Positions 46,501 through 58,185 of a DNA stretch of 64,000 nucleotides are shown piece by piece. Numbering within the stretch: the first letter of the stretch is position 1; every line of letters begins with the position of its first letter. The notes beneath the pieces were generated by a model. That model ran no database searches, had not been told where the DNA came from, and saw nothing but the letters and a program-made list of their open reading frames with translations. This stretch comes from Cryptomeria japonica (taxonomy: Eukaryota > Streptophyta > Pinopsida > Cupressales > Cupressaceae). Location: the NCBI RefSeq assembly GCF_030272615.1, contig NC_081405.1, positions 157,593,954 through 157,657,953 on the forward strand. The letters are read 5' to 3'. The translations under genes and the position numbers were made by a program.

Positions 46501-49500
46501 TTGCTACATAAATAATTATAAGTTGATTTAACAATTTACAATATGCAGAAAAAATGCAAACTAGGACCTATATTTAAATTAATAATAATGAAATTTAAAG
46601 ATAAATTAAAATAAAATAAAGAAAAATTTAAATATAAATTAATTTTTTTTTACCTAAACATATTAAAATTAAAAAAATAAAATATAAAGAACAAAATAAA
46701 CAATAATAATCTAAACTTAATAAATAAAAATTCACTTTGACATTTAATTAAAAAATCAAAACTATAATAAAATAAGTAAATATAGATTAAAATAATATTA
46801 ATAATTTAGTAAAGAATAAACAACTAAATACATATTAATAAATTGGATTTATATTTAATGGATAAATTTAAATTTTTAAAAAATCTCTAGTATTTAAACA
46901 ACTTAATATAAACATTGACTTTAAATATAAAATTATAAACAATTATTATTTTTTAAATCTGTAAGAGTTAAAATGCAAAAATAATAGTACATTTTTGTAT
47001 GAAGAAGACCCAAAAAAATGGGTCCCTGAAATAGAAAAAAATTGCTTGAATGAAGCTTTTTTTATTAAATTTAGGAAGGTTCATGTTAACCTTTTTAAAG
47101 ATGAAAATACACAATATCCAACACAGCTGAAAAATTAGTGTTTCTTGGGCATGCGTGAGTACAGTATCCAACACGTATCTGAGTTGTATCGTACATATAT
47201 CCATATCAAATAAGATAGTACATGCACCTAGGGAGGGGTGTGGGCATATCCAGTTACTTTTCTTCTAAGGGTTTCTTCGATGATTAGGGAAAGTTGCGTG
47301 AGACTTCGACATGCAACTTGATTGTCAGCGATCAGCTTCCTTTAGAGAGTATGCCAATGTAGATGCATCTTCGGTATTAGGAACGTGGTTAGAGACATCT
47401 CGATTTGCAGGGGACGCTCCACCATTGTCTCCCAACATCTCTTGCCTGGATAAAATATAATACCTAGGTTAAAATGCAATAAATGTAAAGAAAGTCGAAG
47501 AAACATAAACAAAACATGCTGCAGAAAAGGAAAGTCGATGCCAGAAGGAAAAAACATGCAGGAGAAGAGCCTTAGAGTTGATGTTAAACTCGCCAATGCA
47601 GCAACTAGTATTTGTCATTTTATATTTTTGACTTTTGATTTTTAAATTTTTCCCTTTGCATGTTCCAATTTGTTCCCGCTACAACAGACTCACCATTTGC
47701 ATTCCTATGCCTTGTCCAATATGCATGCATTGCATTCATTATTAATTTACTGTACTCAAAGTTTGCTTCTTCAAACAAAGATAGCGCAGACTGGTTTGGC
47801 CCAAACCTGTGGCAACCCAAAAAAAACTTATAACTGTCTAACTTATACTGGGGTGCATGAAGTGGTGATATAAGTCACACTGGTCTTTCTCTTTTCACTT
47901 TTCCAAGGTCTGCCTTATAGCATAACCACAATAAGTCTTGTTATTTCAATGGATTCCATTACAAATTACAAACTATTTTTATAGCCCATTCAAGTATGTA
48001 CTAAGAAGCATGAGTATGAACATTGAGAATGGGGTTAGCAGATCTGCAAACATATGTATTGATCTGAACCTGGGCAATTGCAATGGCAATTACAAGTTCA
48101 CTTGATTGGTTTCTTTATAGTATTTCACAATTCACACTTTCTAGGATATGCTGCTTATAATTTTTTTTTTTTTTTGTGTATAATGGCAGTTGGTGGAAAA
48201 CAAGGCTTATACCCATTGTGGAAGTATTGCAATTGTGTTTCGGGGCCAAAGGATATAGGTGCAACAACCATGATCACATGTAAGCTTTGTCAAATGTCAT
48301 GGCAAGGTACTTGCACAAGGGTGAGGGCTCATTTCCTTCATATACCTAGAAAAGGTGTCGATCCTTGTCCAAATGAGGTGCAACGATGTGATGTTGTGAG
48401 GGATCAAGAAAAGGCTGATGGAAATGTTTGTAATTTGGGCTTTCATCCTTCAACGATAGGGGCAATTGCTGCAACTCAAAATCAAAGCAGAGAGTCAGGG
48501 GTAGATGCGTCTTCAAGAGATGTACCAATAGGATATTCTCACAATTGGCATCTCAAGCCCCATTGGAAGATTATTTGATGTGCAAGGTTGAGAAGTGGTT
48601 GATGCAGCGATTGCACGTTTCTTTTATGCAAATTGAATACTGTTTGATGTTGCTTTCTCATCTTTCTATGCATAGATGGTCCAAGCTATCAATAATGGAC
48701 TAGTTGGGTATAAACCACTGGGGTATGAAAAGATTCGCACTACTGTAATTGATAAAGAAGAAGTTCAATTAGAGCAACAAATTGCACCAATGAAAAGAGT
48801 GTGGTCTACAAAAGAATGCAGTATTGTGATGGATGGGTGGACAGATGTATTTTTTAAGGCTGTAGATTGTTTAGGACAAGAAAAAAATGTAGAGTTTCTT
48901 CATAACCAGCTATATGACATGATTGAGGAGGTGGTGACATCACCTACCGTCCAAGTTGTTAGAAATGCTACTGTGTTTGTAAAGCAATAGGTATGTTGGT
49001 GCAAAGAAAAGTACAAGCATACATTTTGGATACCTTGTTGTGTGCATTTGTTGAATAATGCACTCAAAGATATTGGCAAGTTGTAGTGGATTTTATATCT
49101 CATAGAAATGGGTAGAAAAATACATATGCTCATATGTAAGCCATTTATTGAAAATATGCCAAGGTGGAACTTCTCAAACATGTCGTTACATGGTTTGCTT
49201 CTTATTTTATTCTTGTTGACCATCTTTGTGAATTCAAAGGAGCTTTGTGTTCCGTAGTGGATAGTGATGCATGGGCAGCTTGGAGACAATCTACTTTAGA
49301 TATTGCAATTGAAGTGATAAGTATGGTCCTTGATGACCATTGTTAGGCTTATGTTAAGTTTGTTGTGGACTTTAAGCCCATATGTGAGGTGATCAAATAT
49401 GCAAACTCAAACAAGCCATGTTTGGGAGAAATTTACGAAGAAATAGATTCCATGTGTGAAAGAGTTGAGAAAATAATAGATGCAAAAGATCTTTCTCGAT

Positions 49501-51781
49501 ATCCTTTGATAGAAGAGAAGTTACATGGAAGATGGAACAAACTTAACACACCCTTTCATTGTGCTGCCTATGCCTTCAATCCTAAATGGTATAATTTACA
49601 AGTGACCAATAAGAGTGTTCCATATGAGGATAGAGAGGCAATGAAAGGATTTTGGGCTGCAATAAAAAGATAAATGGTGGCCAAGGTGAGGATGCTTCAA
49701 TTATGAGTAGCTAATGGAATAAGTTTTCATGTAGGCATGGTGTTTTTTCTTCCATAGAAGCTTTATATAATATGCAAGCAAAGAAAGACCCTATAGAGTG
49801 GTGGTGGAACCATGGATGTGCAACCCCTAAATTGCAATCATTTGCAATAAGATTGCTCTCACAAGTAGCCAACTCTTCATCTTATAAGAGAAATTGGAGT
49901 ATTTATGGTTTTATTTATTCACTAAAGTGAAACTGATTAGGGTCAAAGAAAGCAAAGAACCTAGTGTACATTTTTAGCTCACTTTGTTTTCTCTCTGGTG
50001 CAAATCCTAGGTACAAGGAGTGTCCTCCAGAAAAATGGGACCAAATTTCACTTGATGAAAACGTTGCAGCCATGGTGGATGAAGTGATTGAAACATTTGG
50101 GCTTAGTGATTTACCTCTGATTTACTACCAACAAAGGAACCTGAGTTTGAGAGTGACGAGTATTTGAAGAGCATCATAGTTGAGGACCTTGATATGGATG
50201 ATCACGACATAGAAGTGTAGACAATAGATTTCTGATTTTTGTTTTTTGTTTGCGTATCAGCCTATCAAACTATCAAGAATCAAGATATCTGAATTTCAAT
50301 ATGTAATCTAATATCAAATATGTACTGTGAACGATGAATACTTTGAATCTTTGACACAATCACATTATTATGTGTTTAAACTTTAAAGCTAATGTGCATT
50401 GCTAAAATTTACCATTGTTCTTGTTTTGAAAGTTCAATGTCATATTTTCTATAAATATTAAATATATTAAAAAAGAATGGCATCTCCAAGTACCCTCGTC
50501 TCCTATTTTCAAAAATAGCCATATTGGTACCGGTACTAGTCTCCTGTAATAATACCAGTTTCAGTCTCCCGGCAACCTTGGGGTACGATGTAAAGTTACT
50601 TTTCAGTAAGATGCTTCCCTACATAGTATGGGAAGTTGCAACCTTTTATACTTTACTTTTGTGTTTGGGAAGGATATGAATTCTATGGCTGTTGAGGCAC
50701 ATGCCTATGTGCTCTTTTCCTTTGTCTTTGTAGGGTGATGTTTAAATTTTCCTTGTTAAAATAATGCTCAGCTAGTGTGAGTCATCTGATTTCTGGAGTA
50801 ATATAAGATGCATTTCTTCAAAATAAAATTATTACAAAAGGAAGAAGTGTTTTCTGCATAGTTGCAGAAATAATTACGCACTACATATTTTTATAGAAAA
50901 GAACTTAGTTAACAGGAAATTAAAGACATAGTTAACAGGAAATTAAAGACATCCATTCCCAATATAGTCAAAATTCTTTGCTCTCGAAAGCGCAGACAGG
51001 AGTTTGTACCTTTCATTAGGTTGTGATGTAGAAAATGATAAGGGAGCATTACAGAATGAGAGACTAGACATACAAGTGGTACAACTATACTAAGGGAACA
51101 ATTAGAAAATAAGTGTTAAGACAGACAGGATATGAAACATTCTTCCATAGGGGACCAAAAATAAAGATAATAACTGGCATTTAAATGTGCACTAAATTGT
51201 AGCACAATTCATCATTTTATATAACACTAATTAACTTGAAGAAGTCCCTTGTGATTGGAAATTTGGAACATCTGCCTCCTGCTTGTTTGAAGTTCCCTGT
51301 GCCTCAATTCTGGTAAAACTTCAAACTGCTCTTTCACTGGTTGAATTCCATGTTCACTCTGCCAGAAGAAGCTCCTTAAGCAGTGACAGGTGGGTTCGGT
51401 TTCTTGAAGAGCAGGGAACAGGTTTTTAGTTTAGTTTCAACCTCACTGGAAGACAAAGATTTATTTTTGAAACATCATTTTAATATTACAATAAGATTGA
51501 TAAATCTGGTTATTGCAGGTTCCTGAAACACTTCCAGAGGAGGTGCTAATGAAAATGAATGTACCACCAAGGTCAGAAGTACCTACCATAGAACCTCGAC
51601 AACTGGCAGATGCAGATGCCCTTATTTTTGGCTTTCCCACAAGATATGGCATGATGGCAGCCCAATTTAAGGCTTTCTTAGATGCAACAGGTGGATTATG
51701 GCGAACTCAGCAATTGGCAGGAAAACCAGCAGGCATATTTTATAGTACCGGATCTCAAGGTGGTGGCCAAGAAACAACTCC
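31535..51781 (+). CDS. FQR1: NAD(P)H:quinone oxidoreductase, FQR1/WrbA-like, exons 1-3 of a gene running off the window
   Basis: Three exons (31535-31557, 34236-34329, 51519-51781) join in frame into 126 codons plus two bases, starting MATKVYVV. All borders are canonical: GTAAGA/TTTCAG, GTTTGC/TTGCAG, GTAAGC. The protein is a flavodoxin-like FMN quinone reductase (WrbA type) that makes a two-electron reduction of quinones in the cytosol or at the plasma membrane. [15 protein letters not shown] is the FMN phosphate loop region; [22 protein letters not shown] and [13 protein letters not shown] are the family's other FMN-binding segments. Plant members have about 200 residues, so about 75 C-terminal ones are missing. 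I see no matching exon between 51782 and 64000. No in-exon stop or frameshift is seen, so the gene looks intact. FQR1 is the Arabidopsis family name; a paralogue is equally possible. Confidence 0.92.
31558..34235 (+). other. Intron 1 of quinone reductase gene (2678 bp)
   Basis: Has GTAAGA and TTTCAG borders. The content is ordinary intron DNA with no transposon protein recognised. A 48-bp tandem duplication lies at 33888-33983. An open stretch of 109 codons on the minus strand (33002-33331) resembles nothing I know. Confidence 0.85.
33888..33983. repeat. Tandem duplication, 2 x 48 bp
   Basis: Units starting GATGC(C/A)(T/G)ACACTTAC at 33888 and 33936, with the start of a third at 33984. Confidence 0.75.
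34236..34329 (+). CDS. FQR1: Quinone reductase exon 2
   Basis: 94 nt after acceptor TTTCAG. It supplies the last base of a Val codon, then 31 codons including [15 protein letters not shown], ending VEATLWQ at phase 0 with donor GTTTGC. The exon boundary after the Gln matches the family's gene structure as I know it. Confidence 0.93.
35351..35419. repeat. Tandem repeat, 3 x 23 bp
   Basis: CTGT(T/G)GGGGTGATGGATC-type units start at 35351, 35374 and 35397. Confidence 0.8.
36830..37260 (-). pseudogene. hAT transposase, C-terminal dimerisation part
   Basis: Minus-strand reading gives [19 protein letters not shown] followed by [16 protein letters not shown], the end of the hAT dimerisation domain (usual form RxWSxFxxIHxKKRNRL...LNDLVYVxYNLRLR). 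The Arg before the Trp is Asn here. It belongs with the N-terminal part at 42930-44392 and is now about 5.7 kb away because of the LTR insertions. Confidence 0.72.
37939..37943. repeat. TSD of giant solo LTR, left
   Basis: CATAC, identical to 42496-42500. Confidence 0.75.
38822..38828 (-). promoter_or_regulatory. TATA box of giant solo LTR
   Basis: The minus strand reads GGCACTATATAAGCCC at about 38817-38832, a strong plant TATA context, about 880 bp before the LTR end. It faces opposite to the host gene. Confidence 0.6.
39259..39378. repeat. Tandem array, 4 x 30 bp
   Basis: Units (C/T)(T/C)GG(A/G)(C/T)(T/C)GGA(G/A)... start at 39259, 39289, 39319 and 39349 with about 80-90% identity. Because 30 is a multiple of three, all six frames show repeat peptides here; these are not genes. 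Confidence 0.85.
39530..41940. repeat. 15-copy hairpin array in the U3 of the giant LTR
   Basis: Fifteen copies of a 43-nt double inverted repeat occur near 39535, 39709, 39885, 40052, 40233, 40401, 40567, 40733, 40869, 41044, 41210, 41389, 41555, 41730 and 41900, spaced 136-181 bp. Outer arms are GAATTTCGCTC and GAGCGAAATTC; inner arms are GACCCTT and AAGGGTC around a TGG loop. Spacers share only short motifs such as AGGTCAAAA and GGCTTGCAAGG. In copies 6, 10 and 12 the outer arms change together to ATTTTCG and CGAAAAT. Confidence 0.95.
41971..42026. repeat. Long AT-rich palindrome in giant LTR
   Basis: Arms of about 26-27 bp starting TATGGAATATAAC and ending GTTATATTCCATA meet at a GATC centre. 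There is one indel and one further difference between the arms. It could form a cruciform or RNA hairpin. Confidence 0.85.
42496..42500. repeat. TSD of giant solo LTR, right
   Basis: CATAC, identical to 37939-37943. Confidence 0.75.
42930..44392 (-). pseudogene. hAT transposase, N-terminal part (BED finger, DUF659)
   Basis: The open piece 44392-44081 has CIRCQ...[14 protein letters not shown], a BED-type finger (C-x2-C...H...H) followed by a Lys-rich linker. To the left, broken frames show [11 protein letters not shown] at about 43800, [14 protein letters not shown] near 43550 and VLNLMRYHI near 43170, normal for the plant DUF659 catalytic region (DGWxD...NF). There are many stops and frameshifts, and a 37-bp tandem duplication at about 43905-43975. 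Confidence 0.75.
45215..48179. other. AT-rich intron DNA, no gene recognised
   Basis: Very AT-rich between about 46400 and 47000. Degenerate GGACACGGATATGG-type repeats occur near 46250-46390 and 47160-47210. No coding domain is recognised. The only eye-catching peptide (TTIGYGD at 45377-45397) is listed under rejected items. Confidence 0.5.
48180..50219 (+). pseudogene. hAT transposase, nearly full-length, decayed
   Basis: A second hAT relic, on the same strand as the host gene. Start 48183 gives a BED finger (PLWKYC...[18 protein letters not shown]). Broken frames then show [11 protein letters not shown] near 48600, the DUF659 DGWTD motif at about 48830 and [14 protein letters not shown] near 49510. 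At 49790-49960 the dimerisation domain follows ([34 protein letters not shown], then SLK and [10 protein letters not shown]). The last frame ends near 50219. There are multiple stops and frameshifts. Terminal inverted repeats could not be identified. Confidence 0.85.
50220..51518 (+). other. End of intron 2, no gene
   Basis: Ordinary intron DNA up to acceptor TTGCAG. A short pyrimidine-rich TGGTACCGG/CTCCCGG stretch near 50510-50580 may be the end of the hAT element. Confidence 0.5.
51519..51781 (+). CDS. FQR1: Quinone reductase exon 3
   Basis: 263 nt after acceptor TTGCAG, starting [10 protein letters not shown] and ending GGGQETT plus CC of a Pro codon; donor GTAAGC at 51782. It contains the [16 protein letters not shown] and YSTGSQGGG segments. 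Confidence 0.93.
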
Positions 51782-52489
51782 GTAAGCTTCCTTACACTTT
51801 AAAACACTACGAAATTGACATTTTTTCTTCAAATCATTATTTTTCAACTGTTACATTTTCTGCAAAATTTGTGAGGATATCTGTGTTCCAAATCATTTCT
51901 AAGTTCCTGCCCCAAAAAAGTGATGGACAATGAAAAAATCTTGTTGTGTATGGAGAGGATATATACATGCAACTCTTAATTGTAATTGTCTATTAGACAT
52001 TCAAATTAGAATAGGCCATATTTTGTTGAAATTGTTCCATAGGTGTTTCTTCTGCTCTCTAATAAACCTGGAAGACCATGACATATTTTTTTGAAGGCAA
52101 GTAAGTTTGATAATCTTAGGACCATCATATTAGATGGCAGAGTAATAAATTTACAAATCCTATTATAGACATATTATCTTGAGGGCTTTTTCAGATTGCT
52201 TTCAGAAAAAATGGTATCATTACAGGTCAGCATTTACTTTGAAGCTTGAGGAAATTAATGACAATTTTGTTTAAAAATGCAGTAATTTATAGGCATCTTA
52301 TGTGCTACACATGTTCACGTTGGTTGACTGGGTTTCAAGCATTTAGGTAGTCAGAAATCTTGCAAGCTAATTTTATATTATGTCCATGTGACATCATATT
52401 AGGTTGGTAATTCTGTTAAAAATGGTGCTTTTGGATGAGCATTTAGATGCCCTATCTTGGGTACAGATGATTAATGATTACATTACAAG

Positions 52490-53060
52490 TAACGTGAATT
52501 TAGGGCTGGAAAAAGCTGAGAGAAAGGAGCTAAAGGATTTTGGTGTAAACAATGGTCTCTGCGTTATATGAAAATTTTGTGGACAGGGAAGGTTGGAAAC
52601 ATTGCATTGTGTTTTTTCTGTGATGGCGGAGGAGGATCTCTCTCTCTCTCTCTGGAATGTGAACTCAAGACTGGAGAAATATGAGAAATAAGAACTAAAG
52701 GATTTTTTGGGATGTGTTTTTTTGTGAAGATGGGGGTTGATCCTTTGGAATGTGAATTCAGGACAAGAAAAAGCTGAGTAACAAGAGCTAAAGGATTTTA
52801 GGTACATGTTCTGTGATGGTGGGGGATAACCTTTCTCTCTCTCCCTCTCTCAATGGACACCTCCCCATCCCCTTTTTCTCTCTGGAAGGAACTGGAAAAA
52901 GCTGAGAAACAAGAACTAAAGGATTTTAGTGATGTGTGTTTCTGTGATGGTGGTCTCTCTCTCTCTCTCTCTCCCTGGAATGTGAATTAGGGACTGGAAA
53001 ATGATGTAAAACAAGAACTAAAATAGTTTGGGATGAGTGGGAAGGTAACAAACATTGGGA
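52490..53060. repeat. Degenerate tandem array with (TC)n tracts
   Basis: About five diverged units of 90-165 bp contain GGAAAAAGCTGAGAAACAAG and CTAAAGGATTTT, near 52506, 52670, 52762, 52888 and 52993. They are separated by TC dinucleotide runs (for example 52638-52656 and 52960-52977). Confidence 0.8.
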
Positions 53061-53099
53061 CTCTCTGTCTCTCGTTGTCTCTTTCTCTCTCTTGGGATG

Positions 53100-53700
53100 A
53101 GTGGGCAGGTGGGTTGCTGATCAAGTGGGGGAAATTTATAGTATCCACAATTCAACACCAGGTCTTGTTGGATCCCCTTCTTTTTGCATCGTAGGTTGTT
53201 CCTAAATTATAGGGGTTGTCTGATATCTCTTTGTTTGGAATTAGTTTATTATTGGGTGGGGAGGTGGGCAAGCAAGTGGCGGAAAATTTATAGTATCCAA
53301 AATTCAGTAGGAGATCTTGATGGATCCCCTTCCTTGTGTATCTTAGGTTGAATATCTCTTTGTTGGAAATTTGTTTTCTGTTTATTCTCTCTAGAGATGA
53401 GCTCTTATTGCTTTTCTCACTCTCTGCAATATTCAAGAGCTAAGATTGGTCTCTAACCCATATGAAAATATTGGGGACAGTGAAGGTCAGAAACATTTGG
53501 ACAGTGAGTGGGCAGGTGGTTGGGAGTGAGTGGGTGGGCAAGCAAGTGGGGGAAATTCAGTATCCACAATTTAACAGTAGTTCTCATTGTATCCGCTTCT
53601 TTGTGTTTCTTAGGTTGCCCAAAGATTCTAGGGGTTATATGATCTCTTTGTTTGGTATTCATTTTATCTTTATGTTCTCTAGAGATGAGCTCCTGATTGC
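53100..53700. repeat. Degenerate tandem repeat, 3 units
   Basis: Units containing GGTGGGCAAGCAAGTGG(G/C)GGAAA, AGTATCCA(C/A)AATT and TTAGGTTG occur from about 53105, 53250 and 53510. Non-coding; appears to be an extension of the previous array. Confidence 0.7.
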
Positions 53701-55306
53701 TTTGTTCATTGTCTACAATATTTTGTTTAAAGGATTCTTATTGAGTTTTCTATAGATACCGCTGCTGAGGCCTTCTCTAATGTTTGTTGCTAGTCATGAT
53801 GACTAATCCATTAGTTATTGTCCTTCAGTTTCTTCAAAGTAACATGCTCTGCTTTTGTTATGTTGCCATTTGGTGGTTTTGCTTGTTATAAATATTTTTC
53901 ATTGCCATGCATTGGTTAACATACCAAAATTCTGCCATGTCCCTGCCATAGAAACTCAGATCACAGCATTTAATAAATCATTAAGTCCAGCGAAGGAAAT
54001 ACAAAGAGGAGTGATTCTCAATGGCATTGATTCCTCCAAGGGATACATGTCTTATTAAACAATATTAAGAAGCCTATATTGGTTTCGAAGGGGCAGCGAT
54101 TATTAAAGGAGGGACGCTTCATTAACGAGAAGTCGTATACCTTGTGAAAGTTGTGACTCTTAATCCCTTCATGGGGATTATATAAGGTGGATCTATTCAT
54201 TGGAAAGAAGCATTGAATAAGGAAGTCTGATTTGGAATAGAATTCGGAAAAAGTACAGCATTCTATAATATTAAGGGAAGTGGTTGGTATGCAATATTAT
54301 TGTATTTATATATTTATCTCCTCATAAATATTTTAGGAAGCATCAAGTTTACTTAATTAAATTGCCAATCCATCAAGAAATATAGGATTAGTAATTATTT
54401 ACTTGATTTCCATCAGCAACCATATTTGGCATCAATGTGAAATGTTTGATAGGAAGATGCAGCAGTACCGGTTCCCTCATAAAATATGCCAACCCCAAGA
54501 TGGATGGACTAGAGGTCCTGCCATACTTGTGGGCCAAGGGGTTTAATGACTAGGAGGCTCATTTTGTGCCCTTGGGCTTGGTTGAGGAGGACGGTCTCCT
54601 GATGTGCTATAAAGCTTTTCCATTGGATTCCTAATATGGTTGGCTATTGGAAATAAGCTATGAAATAGATACAAATGAATTTATGATGTTTTGATTTCAA
54701 TGTATATTAAGGTACCGGATATGCACTTAAGGCTTCTCGCACCCGTACCAAGTACGTTTGAGTACGGGTTTGCCATGGGGTATGCGTGGGTATGCCGAGG
54801 GTACATACCCAAGCGTACCTCCGCTAGTTATTGGGATCTCTTGTGATATAGGAAATTTGATTAAAATGAGGGGTTCTGAGAGTGGAGACCAAAATCAAGA
54901 GAACTTAGATGACTAAAATTATCACTATAATTTGCCAATTGATAACGATAAATATTAAATATTTAACTATCAATTGGCATTTAATATTTATCTTTATCAC
55001 TACCATTTTGGTATTTGGAATTTATCAATGATGAAGTATCATACGATCAAATGTATTTAGTTTTACAATTCTATATGTTTCTTTAATTTTTTTGTATACA
55101 CACACACATGTACCCAAACATACTATACCCAAGGAAAAAAATTGTTGTACTGGTATTAATGCTTCGATGTTAATTAATTAAGATTTTCTCTGAATTGGAT
55201 TGCAATTATGTAATTTTCTTATAGAATTCTATTTGTAAATAAATTGCATTTGTTGGAATTGTTATTTTTAGGTAAAATCAGGTATACCCCCAAAAGGGGA
55301 CATCAC
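53701..55306. other. Intron DNA, no gene recognised
   Basis: A GTACC-rich stretch (54705-54830, GTACCAAGTACG, GGGTATGCGTGGGTATGCC) looks like a diverged repeat end. Nothing else is recognised. Confidence 0.4.
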
Positions 55307-55307
55307 A
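55285..55307 (-). repeat. LTR-like terminus TGTGATGTCCCC
   Basis: The minus strand starts TGTGATGTCCCCTTTTGGGG at 55307, matching the ends at 37373 and 58185. The other end was not found. Confidence 0.35.
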
Positions 55308-57156
55308 AATTTCAAACTTAATAACAATTAAGTGATGCAAAGATGCTCTTTATCCATGAAATCAAACATACATTTTTTTAAAATTATAAATAATTACGCC
55401 AGGAGCCATTCTACAATGGCAGCAGGGTATGGAGTGTCATGTTGTGACCATGTACATAAAAATTAATTCACATCCAACATAATTAAATATAGAAATAGTT
55501 ATGTAGATAAAATAAAACAATTCTTAACTAAAAATTAAAAAATTTATGTGTCCATTTATGCATATTGATATGGTAAATAAAATATTTCTTAAGTAAAATA
55601 AAAATAACTCCTAAGTAAATATAATTGCTCAAAGAGTCAAAAGTGATATTTCTTTGCATTTTTTAGATAGAAGAGGTATTTAAGATATCTGTACTAGTAT
55701 AAACACTGATGTTTAATTTTGGTGCATTCATGATCCAGAATAATAAAACATCAATCTAAAAGAGTCCAGTACAAATAAAACATTGTGCAACATAATAATG
55801 ACAATGATACCAATAATCATAAAACCTCAAAATCATAAGCTGGAGGGTCAATCATTATCAGGCCCTTCATTGGGCTCATCTACTTCTATGCGTTGTATTA
55901 TCAGTAGCTTATCTTCCATGCTGCCAATCTGTTAGTCTGTATCATGTGGGCTCATCCAATGGAACCCCAACAAATAGTTTTTGAGCCTTCTCATCTATCT
56001 CTCTTGTGCTTTTATGATCAATATCTCACTTTTCTGCTGGAGTTGTTAATACTCTGTGGTTTTGGGATCTTGGAGATGAAAAACATCATGCATTACAACA
56101 AGCTTATATGGTCTTACAGGCCAAGTGTGTTACTCTTGGCAGAGTGAATGAAAGTGAAACTGTAAACAGATAAGTTCCTATTAGCAACAGAGGAAGCAGC
56201 AACTTGGGAAAGCAGGAACATGAGAAGCATATTTAGCTCCCAATATCCATTCAATGGTGCTGTTGTGTGCAATAGTGAGTTTGTCCTTGGTAATTTTTTG
56301 TGTATGAAATAGTGGGCCATTTAGCTCTACAAATCTAACCTAATGGGCTAGTGGCCCATGCAAATCATCTTAGCTTCTCATCACTTCTCCCACTATTAAC
56401 ACAGAACCATAGACCGCATGGCCTCCTAGACCTCAGTCGTCCTCTTCAGCAAAATGAAATGTTTGGTATCTCAATGCTCTACATGTTTGAGGAATTCCTT
56501 GCCCCCCCAAAATCTTTGTAAAATTCCATGCAAATTTATACTAAATTCTTTTTTTACTCTTTCCCAAGCTTGGTCAATAAACATTATGTCAAACAGTTGT
56601 TTGCAGGCTGATAATATGTATCAGTTTACTGTTATGATGATGTATGTTGTTGTCTTAATGTTTTAATGCATAGAAAACATTGTTATCCTGTAAACGTTCA
56701 AAAGGAAATAGCATATGCATGTGACAAACTGAGACTGAATATGCATTCATTGATACATTTGCATAGAACATATTACAAACATATAATGAGAATTTCTGAC
56801 CTTTATTGCTGATTTAGTTTGTCATAGCAGACCCTTACAATGCTCTTACAACCCAGAATAGCTCAGAAATAATTTGAACCCACTTGTAAATGTTGGAGAA
56901 GATCTGCAATAAATTTTTCAGTCCAAATCAGACCATTAAAACCCTGCTGTTGATAGTGGGCCCTCAGAAAATGAAGTCTTCAACCGGCAATATCAAGTTC
57001 CATTGAAGCATCTTTAATCAAACCTGTTATGTTGCTGCCCCTCTCATAGTCATGGCACATTTGCAATGATGTCATTCAGAAATTGCTGTCAAAAAATTAA
57101 ATCCGACACTCTCTATTTCCTGTCACTTAGTCCTCCCTATATTATCATGCTTTCAT
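55308..57156. other. Intron DNA, no gene recognised
   Basis: AT-rich intron sequence; the short ORFs are random. Confidence 0.5.
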
Positions 57157-58185
57157 ACTGTAAAATGTATTAAATCTGATCCTTTAAGAACACACAACAA
57201 TTTCCTATTCACCCAATATGAGATAAAGACACACAAAAATGAAAGATATGTTGAATTCATTGAAAAGTGATTCTTAGCTATGAATGTCAATAAGATGAAA
57301 TGAAAACATTGACAAATGATTTCAACTAATTTATTCTTTCATCACATAAAATATCCATTAGCAGGTATAAACTAAAAATACTCCAATAAACTAAAAAAAT
57401 GCTCAACAATTGTCAAAGCCTTTAAACCAATCTAAAATTACCAGGTACCGTTGTACGAGACGGTAGCACACCACTATGGCTGTATGGGCACTGTAGAATC
57501 TGTAAGAAACACTGTAGCACCAGTACGGAATACTGTAGTATGCTTTCAAAATTCATAAAATCTTCAAAAGCTTCATTAATTTCAGACAATAATAAATCCT
57601 AAATAATAAGACATAACATCCAAATCTCCAAATAATAATAACTCCTGAAATTGGACTTTGAAAAAGACTTCACAAATTTCAACAAATCTACATGAACTGA
57701 TCAAATAAGCACAAGTGTGAATTTTGAAATGAATCCACCCAATAGGCTGAATGGGTTTTCATCCACACAACCAAAACACGCAAGGGTTTTCATCCCAAGG
57801 CATGTTGAACCTGTAAACACAAGCTCTCCAAGAAAATCTATAACATAACAAGTCAGGAATGGATGCCAAATGATTTGCCTTCATCTCCTTTTAAAGGCCC
57901 AGCTGAATCTTCTAGAAGGATATGATTTAACCTCCCTTGAAGCTTCTAGAAGTATCACTAAACATATTTAATAAAGTGACTTTATAATATTTAATTTATT
58001 TTTCACTTAAGTCACTATAATTGAATTAATTAAAATAAAATTATCCCTATTATTCTACTTTATTGGGGGAAAACTTTAGAATAATTAATTTAGTTTATCC
58101 TCTTGCAATTCCCCACCTTAGCCTATGCGAATAAAATAGGCTAGGAAACTCCACTGAATGATCATGTGGAAAATGGGACATTACA
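57157..58185 (-). mobile_element. LTR-like segment, probable solo LTR
   Basis: The minus strand starts TGTAATGTCCC at 58185 and has CCTTTAAAAGGAGATG (TATA-like) near 57890. The left border at 57157 (TGTAAAATG) is a guess because no 5-bp duplication matches. It includes a run of CTACAGT-type repeats at about 57480-57540. Non-coding. Confidence 0.4.

Larger units (their letters stand above)
34330..51518 (+). other. Intron 2 of quinone reductase gene (17189 bp)
   Basis: Has GTTTGC and TTGCAG borders. It holds two hAT relics, nested LTR elements and a hairpin-rich array, listed separately. The stretch 34330-36348 holds no gene, only a 3 x 23 bp repeat at 35351-35419. Confidence 0.88.

Noticed and set aside
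47252-50605. AGTTACTTTTC direct repeat around the second hAT relic as a possible TSD
   Set aside because: The adjacent sequences show no inverted ends, and 11 bp does not fit the 8-bp hAT duplication; likely chance.
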